From NCBI GenBank assembly GCA_045837725.1, contig JBEWZL010000215.1, forward strand, positions 62,001 through 126,000: a DNA stretch of 64,000 nt, in the 5' to 3' direction. The notes below the pieces were generated by a model. The model did not search any database. It saw only the letters and a program-made list of their open reading frames with translations, and was not told the origin of the DNA. The position numbers and the translations under genes were made by a program. Of this stretch, positions 47,333-58,032 are shown in pieces (the stretch's first letter is position 1; the number at the start of each line of letters is the position of its first letter). Origin of the DNA: Vermamoeba vermiformis. Lineage: Eukaryota > Tubulinea > Echinamoebida.

Positions 47333-50300
47333 TTAATTGGACTGTTCGGTGGTGCTGGTGTTCTCCGTGCCACTCTCCGTGTGTTCCGACAGCTCAGTCT
47401 TCTCGCCGCTCTTGCTGCCAGGCTGTGCAGAGCTGCGCTTCTTCTTCTTCTCTTTGCTCTTCTCTTTCGCACCACCGGGCTGTTGTTCGGACTCGCGCTG
47501 CTTCAGTCGCTTGCTCAACATCTGCGCGAGGAAGTGGTAGAATCGACCACCCATGCTGGGGTACTTCTCAAACAGCACGTTCAAGAAGTAGCCTTCGATC
47601 ACAAACACCTGCGTGTCATTCTCGTCGGCAATCACTGACGCGGAGGCTGCACCGCCCTCCAAGAATGAAATTTCACCGAACACTGCACCGTCATCGGGCA
47701 CCATGCGACCCAGCACCATGCGCTGACCACTGTCATCCATCTTCTCAATGCGACAGCTGCCGCGCGACAGTTGGAAGATGCGCTGGAACTGATCGCCCTG
47801 GTTGATCACCGCGTCGTCCTTCTGATAGGTCACGCACTTGGCACCCTTGAGAATCAGCGCGCGATCTTCTTCGGTCAACATGAATCTATTTTTAGCTTGC
47901 TTGGCCTCGTCGTTCACCGCAGAGACTGACAAGTTGCGACGTGACTCTTTGCTGGGGGCAATCTGCGGGGCCTCTTCCTTGGTGCGCTGCTTGAGCTGTT
48001 CGTAAATGTTGATGAGGAAGTCGTACACCTCATCGAGCGAGTTCTCGAAGGAGCGGAAGATGTACTGCTTCTCGTAGCTGATTTCAATCTGCTTCTCTTC
48101 TTTCTTGATCGATTTGATCTTCGAGAACGGGAACACTTCCTAATTAGGCATAACGCGTGGTGAGCAGTGAGCGAGGACGAGTACTCTGTATAAGACCTAC
48201 CTTAGTCTTGAGACCAATCACCGAGGAGTAGAAGCAGATGTAGTTGGGTGACACGTAGAGCGTGCCGACCTTCGAGGGCTTCATCTCGCATCTAAAGTCC
48301 TTGAGCACAATCTCCGTGGCGGGCAGTTTGAACAGCTTGATGAACTTCTCGTCTTCTTTCTTCACCTCTTGCTCCAGCGTGGCGACTGACACTGAGGCCT
48401 TGAGCGTGGCAGACGAGGGACTGGAGGTCAACAATCGCTTCACCTGCGTCTCTTGTGGATTGGGCTTGGCGTCGTTGCTCTTTGGCTTGGAGCCCAAGTT
48501 CTTCAATCGGCGCGCCAACTTGACTGCCAAGATGCGGTGCAGCTTCTCAGAGAGGGCTGGCTCAGACTCGCACAGCTTGAGCACGAACTCGACTTCCAAC
48601 TCCCACAGCTCTACTTCTGTGTCTGCAACGATGGCGGCAGTGGTGGTGCCTTGTTGTTGACGCAGCAGCATGGAGACCTCGCCGAACATAGCGTCCTGGC
48701 CCATCTTGTCCACGGAGATGCGCTCGCCGTTGATCTCTTTGTCGACGCGCACAGTGCCGGACTTGATGCGATAGAGATGGCGATTGGTCATGCCAATGTC
48801 GAGAATGATCGAGCCAGGGGTGTACTTCTTCAACACGGCACCCGTGAGCAAGATCTGCCACTCGCGATCTGACAACTCGTTCATCTGCGCACTGACAGCA
48901 CCGAGGTACATCGACTTCAAGTTGATGTTGCCACCTGCACCGCCCTTCTTCTCTTTGCCGACCTTGCCGCTCTGTTGCATGGCATTCTGTTGCAGCGCTT
49001 GGTCCTTGTTCTCGCGCAGTTGACTGATGCGGAACATCTCCTTGTCGTCGTCCCAGTACTCGGCCTGCGTGATGAACTCTTGAATCGACTCCACGGCCTT
49101 CAGCGGGTACTTGGCCGTGAATCGCTTCATGTCGCGGATCTTGTTGGCGAATGTCTTCCACTTGTCCCAGTTGACGAATTCAGGCAAGTCCTCGAGCATG
49201 TCGGGCAAGCAGTCGTCGAGGTAGATGCAGTCAGAGAGGAACATGGCCAAGAAGGGAATGGTCGGCGTGTTCGAATCAATGCTCGCCAACATCTCGCGGT
49301 AGGTCTTGAAGTTCTTCTGCGAGCTCATCATGGTGGTCAGCTCTTCAAAGATGTCCTTCAACTTGCTCGGCACCAGATCCCACGTCTGTTGCAAGCGACT
49401 CACTGAACTCGAGTGCAAGCTCGACAATATTTCCATCACTCCGTTGAAGTTCTGCAATTGCGACAATTGTTTCGCGCACTTGATGAAGTTCTGAATGAGC
49501 TCAGCGCGCGACTCGGCGTCAGGTAATTTGAGGATCTCGGTGGTGATCCAGTTGATGATGCGATTGCTGTGTTGAGAGAAGCGCGACAGATTGGGGGCAC
49601 GCGTCTCGTGATCTTTCTTCGCCCACGCTTGTTTCAAGAACTCTTTGGGTCTGATCTGCGAGTAGAGGCGCTCGTCCATCAAAGTCAATTGGCGCGCAAG
49701 TTCGATCGGATCTAGTTCGAGCAGCGTGAACTCCTTCTTCTTGGGCAATATAGGTGCAGGTATTTCAACGTCCTTGCGCTTCTCGGGCTTCTTCTTCTCG
49801 CCCTTCTCTTTGAGTGTCTTCTTCAAGTGCTTCTTGAGCTCCTTGCTGTGTTCCTTGCTGAAGGTGTCGACCACCTCGTCGAACTTCTTGGCGAGGGCCT
49901 CGTCGAGCTCAAAGTCAATGCCTTGCTCGGCGTCAATCCACGCCTTCAACACATTCACTGTGGTCTGGGCCTCTTGCGGTCCCTCGTCATCATCATCGTC
50001 CTCGCCATCGCTGTCAGGCTCAGCCTTGGCCACAAATGTGTAGCGTGCCTTGAGTACTTCCAAGAACTGCGCGGGGGTGCTGAAGCCGTAGAATGTCATC
50101 AAGAAGTCTGCCAAGTAGTCGTCTCCTTCTGACCAGATCACGCGCAGCGTAGCGTCTTCAGGCAGTGTGGTAAATGCGATCATCTTCTCTGCGGGTCCTC
50201 CTTTAAGGAGCACTTCATTGTTCTTGTCCTGACGTCTTTGAAACATTTTGCTGTCTTCGCGGATGTACTTTTTGACGGAATCGTCTCCTTCTTTGTAAAC

Positions 50301-50723
50301 AGGTTTGAGCCATTTCATTCTGTTAGATTCGAGCCAAAACATCAATTGTTGCATTGACCATTGTTGAACGTTGGCCTTGGCTAATTGTGTTCCAAAAATA
50401 AGCAAGATTAATACGGAGATAAAAAAATAATTGTATAATTCACACTTCAATTTTAACTTACCTCGCTTAGCAGCGGCTATGTTGCCATCTACAGGTTCAT
50501 TGCCTGCATTTTTAAGGTCTGCTTTGCTGGCTTTGCGAACAAGCTGCGAAGAAGGATTAGATTCCACCGAGCACTTTTTAAGTGATATAAGAAATGAAAT
50601 TATGCTCCAATAAACATCGAAAACATAATTTCGATCTTGAAATGAATTTGTGACCAGCGAAAATTGGCAAGTAACTGTTAAAATTTAAATCTGGATTTTA
50701 TAACGTACATCTCTTCTTGACAT
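47333..50723 (-). CDS. GbpD-like RasGEF with two cyclic-nucleotide-binding domains and GRAM
   Basis: I place the start at ATG 50723 (MSRRD) joined in phase to LVRKASKADLKNAG, because the longer first open frame begins only with GTG and is preceded by a good branch/acceptor (CTAATCCTTCTTCGCAG). Order of domains: RasGEF-N (GDDYLADFLMTFYGF), acidic and basic linker, catalytic RasGEF (LLELDPIELARQLTLMDERL, NRIINWITTEIL, VPFLAMFLSDCIY-like run), first cNB domain (IKSGTVRVDKEING, MFGEVSMLL), GRAM (YVSPNYICFYSSVIGLKTK), second cNB (GEISFLEGGAASASVIADE). This is exactly the GbpD plan of Dictyostelium, a cGMP/cAMP-linked Ras/Rap activator acting in adhesion and polarity. The first cNB shows a degenerate phosphate-binding cassette (GEVSMLLRQQ). 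About 1040 residues. Confidence 0.92.
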
Positions 50724-51135
50724 TGGAGTTGTCTATTGCAGTGATGTATTCCCTTATAATGGAACGATTAATTCGTTGAATGAGGTATGAAGGTGTTATT
50801 GTAGTTGTTTTTTACTTTTCTACTGTTCGTACGTCTGATGCAAGGACAAGCTGCAGCGAACAAACCAAATAAACAAATACAATAGAACTACCTTGTAATA
50901 ATAGACAATACAATTTGTAAAAGAAATTTAGAGTCTGCGGTGGTGAAAAAAACGGCACGGAGTCTCGCCTGCGTGCACGTGATATCACTTGGCAGCCCAG
51001 GTGAGAGTTGCGCTACACGAGGAGACGCTTTTTGGAACGGTGTTAGCACGCATTTTATTTGAATCTCAGCACTGAATAGGTGATAGTGGCGATATTTTAC
51101 CTTTTCAAGCAAGGACTTGCCGTTTTTAGACAAAG
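50724..51135. promoter_or_regulatory. Shared divergent promoter region (RasGEF / cyclase-homology pair)
   Basis: A 412-nt AT-rich stretch between two genes that point away from each other, one encoding a cyclic-nucleotide-regulated RasGEF and the other a cyclase-homology protein. No TATA box can be singled out. Inference: the two may share regulation. Confidence 0.4.
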
Positions 51136-52601
51136 ATGAGTGCTTCACCGTTATCGAACGAAACACGCATTGGGGAAGACAAAGAAATTCTGAAATACTA
51201 CAAGCACTACGATCAAGATGTAGCTATTGTAATTACAGGTATCGTAATGATTCAAATATCGGCAAATTAAAATTCAATTTTAAATTTCAATCTTTATTTC
51301 TCAACCGCTCAGTCTTCGGTTCGTATATTAATCTTATTGCATTGCTTGGTAGATATGTGCGGATTCACCTCTATGACGCGCAAGAAGGGCATCATTCACT
51401 ACGCTTCCCTCATCATCCAATGTCGCAAGTTACTTCGCCCCGTGTTCGAGAAGTACCACGCACTCGACATATTCACCGAAGCAGATGATTTCTGGTACGT
51501 GTGCGCGTGTGCGATCGATCAGCACTGACTGCTCGCAGGGTGGTGATGCCGAGTGCCAAGCACGCACTGCTCGCGGCCTTTGAGTGTCAGCACGTGCTCG
51601 CCGAGTACAACGCCAAGCTGGATCAGGAGCACCAAGACTTCATTGTGCCGCTCTCTGGCTTTGGCATCGATGCTGGACCAGATGTGTGGGTCAGTCGCGA
51701 GGACGGCAAGCCCTTTGGTGACGTGGTCAAGCGCGCCTTTCATCTCGGTGAGGACCTCGCGGAGGACAGTCAGCCATTCGTCACTGATCACGTGCGCGAG
51801 ATCTGTTTGCAGGCACAGCACGCAGGGGAGAGCTGGGCCAAGTCCCTCGCCTTCAAGCGACACGAGATTGATGAGCCCAATGCGGTGTGGATCGTGTCAC
51901 GTGACGAGGCACACGACCCCGCCCTCGCCGCGCAACAGTTTGCAGAGCTCGTGCTGCACACTGCCAGCACACGCGTGCACGACAGCGAACTGATCCCCGA
52001 GGAGGTGCGCGCAGAGGTGCGACAGTTGTTGACACGCGCGCAGTTGAGCGGTGAGGCCCTGAGCACCCTCGACACACAGCTGCGCACCAGCTGTCTGCGC
52101 ACCATGACCACGTGCATGATTGGCTGGACGTGGCAGGGCAGTGCAGTGCACGGCATGTTGTTGCGACACCGCCTGGCCGAGCTGATCAATGCGCACCTGG
52201 CCCTGATCGATCACGTGCACTACAATCCCGAGCTCGGACTCGTCTTCTTCAACGATCCCTTGCCCGCCGTCGTGCTCGCCGTCTCACTCCGCGCAGCACT
52301 GCGTCGCATGGGTGTGGCGGCACTGGACCCGCAAGTGAGTGGTGTGCAGCTGAAGGGCATTGCGTGTCACACGGGCGAGGTGTTGTGGATCGACGAGACC
52401 AACATCCACTGGGGCAGTCCGGTCAACTTTGCGTCCAAGCTGGCTGAAGATCTGGCTGCAGAGGGCGAGATCTGGATCACCGACGAGACGTATCAGCTGG
52501 TGCGCGACAGTCCTGCCTTCGCTGCCCTCAAGCTGCACGTGACACCGCGCGAGTTGAGCACGGACAAGGACCACTTCAACTGCGTGCAACTCGATGATTG
52601 A
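51136..52601 (+). CDS. Soluble protein with tandem class III cyclase-homology domains
   Basis: The start at 51136 gives MSASPLSNETRIGEDKEILK. Domain 1 has the metal-site Asp in IVITDMCGFTSMTRKK and a second candidate in FTEADDFWVVMPS, then LSGFGIDAG and GDVVKRAFHLGEDLAE, where the usual Asn of VNxAxR is Lys. Domain 2 lacks the metal Asp residues (MIGWTWQGSAVHG) but has GSPVNFASKLAEDLA with the Asn and a Lys for the Arg. The split of metal residues to domain 1 and Asn to domain 2 resembles the C1/C2 halves of mammalian adenylyl cyclase in one soluble chain. The base-selecting positions fit neither the adenylyl nor the guanylyl pattern. It may be a weak or inactive cyclase, or a regulator. No membrane segment. 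About 430 residues, three introns, strongly GC-biased codons. Confidence 0.78.
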
Positions 52602-52720
52602 GGGGCGTGGTGCATGCATATGAGGGGTGTTGTTAATGCCTGCATGTGTTGCATATATACGTGTGTGGCATTACACTGCGTTGTATTGCTAGTGTTTGTG
52701 GGAATGTAAGTTTATTATTT

Positions 52721-52726
52721 AATAAA
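52721..52726 (+). terminator. Polyadenylation signal of the cyclase-homology gene
   Basis: AATAAA 120 nt after the stop, 49 nt from the end of the converging UBE2H gene. Confidence 0.5.
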
Positions 52727-52774
52727 TGGCCAGGGAGTACTATATACAATTATAATGAGCGGTGACGAGTGGTC

Positions 52775-53696
52775 CTAATCAAACAACAAGTCATCTGCGT
52801 CGTTGAGTGGCTGATCGCCCTCGCTGGCCAGGGAACTCAGATCCGACAGCTCGTCCATGTCTGCATCGTCCTCCTCCTTCGCGGAGTCTGCCTCGCCCTC
52901 CATGTCATCGTCGTCGTCCTTCGGGGTGGCGTGGCGACGGATGTGATCGCGCACTCGATCTTTGAATCGTTCGGGGTCCTTCAAATACAGCGCTGCTGCC
53001 TCGCCGTTGAGCGGATCTGCCGCATTGGGGTACATGAGCAATTGAGGCAAGAACACTTCAAACACATTGAGCAGATCTGTATGCGCATGTAAGTAATAGG
53101 GCTGGTATTAGTGGAAGGGTTGGGGGTCACTCACCGAACATGGGACTCCAAGTCTGGTTGATCACATCTAAACACACTGATCCAGAACTAGAAGCGCAGG
53201 AAGTATTAGACATGGAAAAGTGGAATATATTATTATGAGTTTAATAGGTCCCATCAGTACTTACGCTTCATCGACGTTCGGATGGAAGATTCTGTTCACA
53301 AAACCAATTGAAGGAGATTTGTAAGGGTAATTCGGAGGCAACTCAACGCGTATTTTCCAATGACCCCCTTCATATAGGCCTGTATTGTATTAGTATTAAC
53401 GGTGCTGCTCGCAGTGAATTCAGACAGATGTGAGCTTACTGTCTTTGGGTCCTTGCATTTTCACAAAGAATGCAGAGAGCGAATCTTCTTCCATAATTAC
53501 CTGATAATTGCTCATCATGCTGCATATTATATTAGTTTAGGATCTAAATGCCAACGGGGTCGTAATTAATTTTAATAATTAATTTTCAATATTTAATCCG
53601 TATCAAAATTCTCGGCCCGAAACAAATACGAGTGGCCCATCGACCTACTTACAGCTTCATTAAATCCATTTCGCGGCGTTTATTCGGTGTAGACAT
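52775..53696 (-). CDS. UBE2H: Ubiquitin-conjugating enzyme E2 H (UBE2H/Ubc8 type)
   Basis: Start [15 protein letters not shown], then [60 protein letters not shown] with the catalytic Cys, [20 protein letters not shown] and [18 protein letters not shown]. The acidic C-terminal tail ([12 protein letters not shown] to DDLLFD) is typical of UBE2H and yeast Ubc8. The enzyme pairs with the GID/CTLH ubiquitin ligase. About 185 residues, five introns. Nothing missing. Confidence 0.96.
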
Positions 53697-53702
53697 TGTG
53701 TA

Positions 53703-53736
53703 CTATTTACAGATGCAGAGACCTAAACTATTTACA
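53703..53736 (-). promoter_or_regulatory. Pair of TGTAAATA (PUF-like) elements
   Basis: Two minus-strand TGTAAATAG copies lie between the stop of the small two-exon gene (53851) and the start of UBE2H (53696). They sit 115-150 nt after that stop and 8-33 nt before the UBE2H start, so they could serve either transcript; 3' UTR use fits the other copies in the window. Confidence 0.4.
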
Positions 53737-53850
53737 AGGGATCACCCAGATGAGAACTACTGTACAAATAAATAAACAAGAAGAGGTGCGCGGTACTTGA
53801 AACGATTGATCCTCTCCTCTGTTATGTTGTTACTTCGAGTTTGTTTTTGA

Positions 53851-56626
53851 TTAGTTTTGAGATTTCCTCAACTTTTTCAGTTTGACGTCGGATCCAAAAA
53901 CCGAAGAAAATTTGGCTTGCAATTTACCGAAGGGACACACCGTGTGGAATTTGGGTGCTACTTCGAGATTTGCGCGTAGTAGGCTGGGTTGTAGAGTTAA
54001 CTAGTTGAAGGACAGTTAAACAAATGACATCCCACAGACGAAGAATATTTTACTTGTTCCAAATTCTAGTTCATTTGACAGACAAGCATTATGTGCATCC
54101 TACTATCGCTAGGGACGACTTTATGTCGCCTGGTCAATATTTTAGGGGCTTGGACTCCCTCAGTCTCATTTCAAAAAGATTTTTATCTGGAGCTTTACTC
54201 ACAAGGGCTGTATTGCATGGAGTGCACAAACGAGAACTACCCATGCCTTTGTACGCAATGTCTGGAGGACGTCCCCTCTGTCAAAAAATTGGTATGTCTG
54301 CTGACCAACACAACTATGCAGTGAAGGCCTCATGGTAGCAGTTGGTGTTCTACAGTGACCACCAAAGTTGAACTCCTGCGTGGTGGGGAGATAGCATTGA
54401 TGCAAGATCCTGACAATGTTAATGAGCTTATCCCCACCAAGGCTACTTTGAACAGGGGAAAATATCAAGTGCTGCTAGGCTAGATACAGAATGCAACAAC
54501 ATCCCATCCACATTTTTTTTTGTCTGTGTGGGACAATGTGGCGTAGCATGTCCACTGAGTTAGTAATTGACCAACTAATACCAAACTTTGCCATTGGCAC
54601 TGGTGAACCAAAGAAGTACTACTGTTCGCATAGGAGGCTTTGGGCTAAGCGCTGGAGGCTGAAAATGCACTATTCTGCAAAGAACTAAAGCCCAAACTTT
54701 GTTTTAGACAATACTTAGCTTTGACAGACTAGCCCTGCAGTTAAAACATGGGGATATGATGCAAAAGAACAAGATTTGATTTTTAGCCTCCAGCACTCCA
54801 AGCCCCCAATCAGCGTGTATTTCTTTCCTGGCTATTGAAGGGGATGCAACGGAAAGTCTGAAGGTTCAAAATGAAAACCATCGACAAGGAGCCTACAGTC
54901 AATCCAACATCAAAACAATAGACAATTTGGATGAAGTCTCTCGTGCAAAAAAAAAGTTCTGTGGAGAACTTGATTTCTACCTCTTCTGCATTTTACAGCC
55001 AGGAGAGATCTAAGGAGATGTATTCTGTTAAGCGAAGATGGCCGCCAGCTCAGCTATCCGTGACGTTTTGGCTATCCAGAGAGGGGTAGATACTGGGTAG
55101 GCAACCAGGCAGAAGTTCTCAAATCCCACCCGCATACTGTTTATTATTGTATGGCTTGGTACCTGCTCAGGTGTCAACCACACATGGGTCCAATTTTTGT
55201 TCAACTTGCATGGAGGATGTCAGATGGTTGGGGGGTTTTTTCATAATCTTTGTTTCTTTTTGCTAGTACGTTCATAATGCAGGAATAGGGTTACTAGTAT
55301 ATTATGACACCCAAAGGAAAGTTTTTTTTTTTTTTTTTTTTTTTGTTTTTTTAAATTTTTTTTTTTTTTTCTTGGTCTGCACAGAACTCGCCTTGTATGA
55401 ATTCCTAGCTCTCTTGCCAATTCTAAAGAGATCCCCAATCAGTGTTAAGAAAGGAAAATATTCCCTGCAGCGGACCACAACTGTGGGATTCTTAGCGAAG
55501 TTGTGCTAGCAGGTGTGTTTTATTTTCCTGGTTTTCCTTCGGCGGACGTCCCGTCCGCCAAAAATTTTTCATCCATCCATGGACATTGCGTCCGTCCGGA
55601 GTCACTGCCTCCGCTGATGTTAGTAATTGACCGACGTACACCAAACTTCGCCATTAGCACCAGCGGACCCAAGAAAGACTACTATTGGCATCAGGAAGCT
55701 TTGGGCTAGCCGCTAGAGGCTGAAAATGTCTTTGTTCTGCAAAGAACTTAAGTACTAGAACTTTGTTCTATATGCTGCAAAACCATTTAAACTTTGGAAA
55801 TACATAGAACTGTCACTATATAACAAGAAGATATGAGTAACTGTCAATGATATTGTAGTGACAGCAATTTGTAAATTTTCAGCATTAAGTATGACCCCAT
55901 CCATCAGCACATACTGTGTACAACACAACTATACGTATTTTATGCACCACTGAACTTTAGCTACAATTCATTGTCACCTAACTGTCCAAAAATTTTTGCA
56001 TAATTTATACTTTTTTAAATTGTAACTTTGTCCAGCATGGTGGCAAACCTTTTTATATGGAAGGGATATGCTTAACCACATACATGGCATATAGAAATCC
56101 TATTTAAAACTTTGTACTATATAATGTATAGTCGGCGGACGTGCGGTCCATGGCGGACATCCAATTTTTGGCGGACAGGACGTCCGCCTTCAGAAGTGCC
56201 AACAGCTAGCTGAAAGGCCTGGAAACTGGGACTGAACATGACTGGAGATCCTGCTGTTGCAGCATGTAAGGGTAATCTTTGCAGGGTCCTGTATTGAACA
56301 TGCCATATCTGGGAATAATTGCTGAAAATCAGCAAATTCACATGTTAACTTCCAGGTTGACACTTTTACACTGTACCCTACTAATATCGGTGGACGTGGT
56401 TCTTTCTGAAACCTCCAACATTACAAACAGCAAGAGGTTAATAAATTTCTCGTTGTTGTAATGTGTTTTCAATACCCACTTCCAACAATTTTCAGCTCCT
56501 CTTAGCTAAAACAATTCCTACCGTAAGAATACTACGTAATAACGAAGCAAACTTATTTCCAACCCATCCGACAGAAGCTTCCAGCGCACGTGTCACGCTC
56601 AAGAATTCTCCGTTTTGAAGTTTCAT
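53851..56626 (-). CDS. Small two-exon gene (84 aa, unknown) split by a 2.5-kb repeat-filled intron
   Basis: Exon 1 (56522-56626) starts MKLQNGEFLSVTRALEASVG and ends SILT before a GTAGGA donor. Exon 2 (53851-54000) begins LTLQPSLLRANLEVAPKFHT after an acceptor with a CTAAC-like branch (TTTAACTGTCCTTCAACTAG) and ends LKKLRKSQN-stop. Both ends are phase 0, so the join is in frame. Neither exon is long enough to stand out alone. I do not recognise the family; the product would be a small basic protein with an amphipathic N-terminal helix that could target a membrane or mitochondrion. The gene starts 69 nt from ATG3, head to head, and ends 155 nt before UBE2H. Its intron is about 40 times the usual size here, apparently because mobile DNA landed in it. 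The pairing of the two exons is inferred. Confidence 0.5.
54560..54704 (+). repeat. Direct repeat copy A
   Basis: About 145 nt starting TTAGTAATTGACC and ending AACTTTGTT, matching copy B at 55620-55766 at roughly 80-85 percent by eye, with a few small indels. Confidence 0.8.
55320..55372 (-). repeat. Poly-T / poly-A tract
   Basis: A run of more than 20 T, one G, more T, AAA, then 15 T. Read on the minus strand it is a poly-A tail-like tract that might mark the 3' end of a retroposed copy. It could also be partly an assembly artefact. Confidence 0.6.
55541..55584 (+). repeat. Inverted repeat arm 1 with GGCGGAC hairpin
   Basis: Holds GGCGGACGTCCCGTCCGCC, a hairpin with 7-bp arms and a 5-nt loop, followed by CAAAAATTT and CATGGAC. 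Its reverse complement recurs at 56146-56188 with a few changes. Confidence 0.7.
55620..55766 (+). repeat. Direct repeat copy B
   Basis: Second copy of the 145-nt unit, same orientation as copy A, 1060 nt downstream. In this copy the hairpin arm lies only about 35 nt upstream, while near copy A the related GGACGTCCC word lies about 290 nt upstream, so something was gained or lost between them. Confidence 0.8.
56146..56188 (-). repeat. Inverted repeat arm 2 with GGCGGAC hairpin
   Basis: Contains GGCGGACAGGACGTCCGCC, again 7-bp arms with a 5-nt loop. With arm 1 it brackets about 560 nt that include repeat copy B, a layout compatible with a small non-autonomous DNA element. Confidence 0.65.
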
Positions 56627-56694
56627 TTCGTAATTTTTAAACGAACAACAACAACACAACCAGCAGTTAATTTGAGTAGAGATTGACTGCAACT

Positions 56695-57850
56695 ATGGAT
56701 AGTCTCATACATAACATTCACAAGACATACATTAATACTGTATCAAAGATCACTCCAACCTTGACCGAATCTGAATTTGAAAAGAAAGGTGTGCTAACAC
56801 CTGAAGAGGTAAATATATATTTAATAGTAATTTAACTCGTTACTATCAGCAGTATTTATTATTATTTATTTGCGAATTTTCCAATTATTTAATTTTGCGA
56901 ATAGTTCGTTGCTGCAGGAGATCTGCTCGTGTACAAGTGCCCCACATGGTCGTGGTAAGTCATTCGACTATAAAATATTATCGCGGCTCTATTAACTGAT
57001 GGACAAAGGGCCACTGGTGATCCCAACAAGACGGTGCCTTACTTGCCCAAAGACAAGCAGTATTTGATTACTAATCGCGGTATGTCTCTATATAGCACAT
57101 CAGTATTCATACAAGGGCTGTTGTACTAATTGCGCGCTGCATCCAGTGCCCTGTTCGACACCTGGTGAGAACAACAAATCAGATCAAGCGCAGAGTGATA
57201 TCGTCGAGGACGAGTGGCTTGCAGTCACCAAGGACGTGATGAGTACGTATTAATACGACACTATTCGAGCCCTGTCTCACCGCAGGAGTGCAGATCGCGA
57301 AGAAGACGACGACATCCCCGACATGGAGCAAGACAAAGTGGTGCACGAGAGCAAGGACGACGACGACGATGACGAGGGCGAGGTGCCAGACATGGACACG
57401 TGGAACGAGGACAACAACTTGCTGGAGGGCGATGCAGCCACAGTGACGAGTGCCAGCAGCCACACCGCGCACACCGTGAAGCGTCGCACGTACGACATCT
57501 CGATCACGTACGACAAGTACTATCAGACACCGCGCGTGTGGCTCTACGGCTACGACGAGAATGGCCAGCCCCTGTCCGATCTGAAGCTCATGTACCGCGA
57601 CATGAGCGAGAGTCACGCCAAGAAGACGATCACCATCGACACGCATCCGCACCTCAACTTGCCCTTCGCGTCCATTCATCCGTGCCGACACGCGCAGGTG
57701 ATGAAGAAGATTGTGGACTTGATGGTGTTGAAGAACAAGCAGCCGCGCGTGGATCAGTACTTGTTCCTGTTCTTGAAGTTCTTGTCGGCGGTCATTCCCA
57801 CCATTGAATACGACTTCACCTTCGATATGGACATCACGCTGCTCGAGTAA
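56695..57850 (+). CDS. ATG3: Autophagy E2-like enzyme ATG3
   Basis: Start MDSLIHNIHKTYINTVSKIT, then FEKKGVLTPEEFVAAGDLLV and YKCPTWSWATGDP, as in ATG3. An acidic linker (EEDDDIPDMEQD, DDDDDDEGEVPDMDTWNEDN) corresponds to the flexible region that binds ATG7 and ATG12. The catalytic half reads RRTYDISITYDKYYQTPRVW, LYGYDENGQPL and the active-site IHPCRHAQVMKKI, and ends with AVIPTIEYDFTFDMDIT. ATG3 transfers ATG8 to phosphatidylethanolamine on the growing phagophore. About 300 residues; five short introns. Complete. Confidence 0.96.
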
Positions 57851-58032
57851 CACTGCTCGCTATAGATAGATATATATATGTGTGTACTGCACGAGTAGCT
57901 GCTGTGTGTACCGGTCTCAAATGTAAATCAGTGTAAAGTTCACAGCGTAGTGTTTACTGCCCATTCAAAACACGACACTAGCGAGGGGGGTTATATAATA
58001 CACATTGGGGGGGTGCTCACTAGGTGCGCTTA

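Larger units (their letters stand above)
54020..56490. mobile_element. Unclassified decayed mobile-element region inside an intron
   Basis: About 2.5 kb with a composition and word use unlike any neighbour: no good exons, no CTAAY-type introns, only short open frames. It contains a direct repeat pair (54560-54704 and 55620-55766), an inverted repeat pair (55541-55584 and 56146-56188), a long poly-T tract and scattered GGACGT words. Short frames on both strands share a GGRPxxQK-like peptide that follows these repeats. No reverse transcriptase, transposase, integrase or capsid signature can be read, so the family cannot be named. It looks old and degenerate, with several copies of one unit piled up, perhaps by nested insertion. 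Confidence 0.5.

Noticed and set aside
50460-50567. RasGEF start at 50567
   Set aside because: That codon is GTG; a branch and acceptor precede LVRKAS and an upstream ATG exon (MSRRD) joins in phase.
57179-57853. 224-codon minus-strand frame opposite ATG3
   Set aside because: His/Val-rich shadow of the GC-biased last ATG3 exon.
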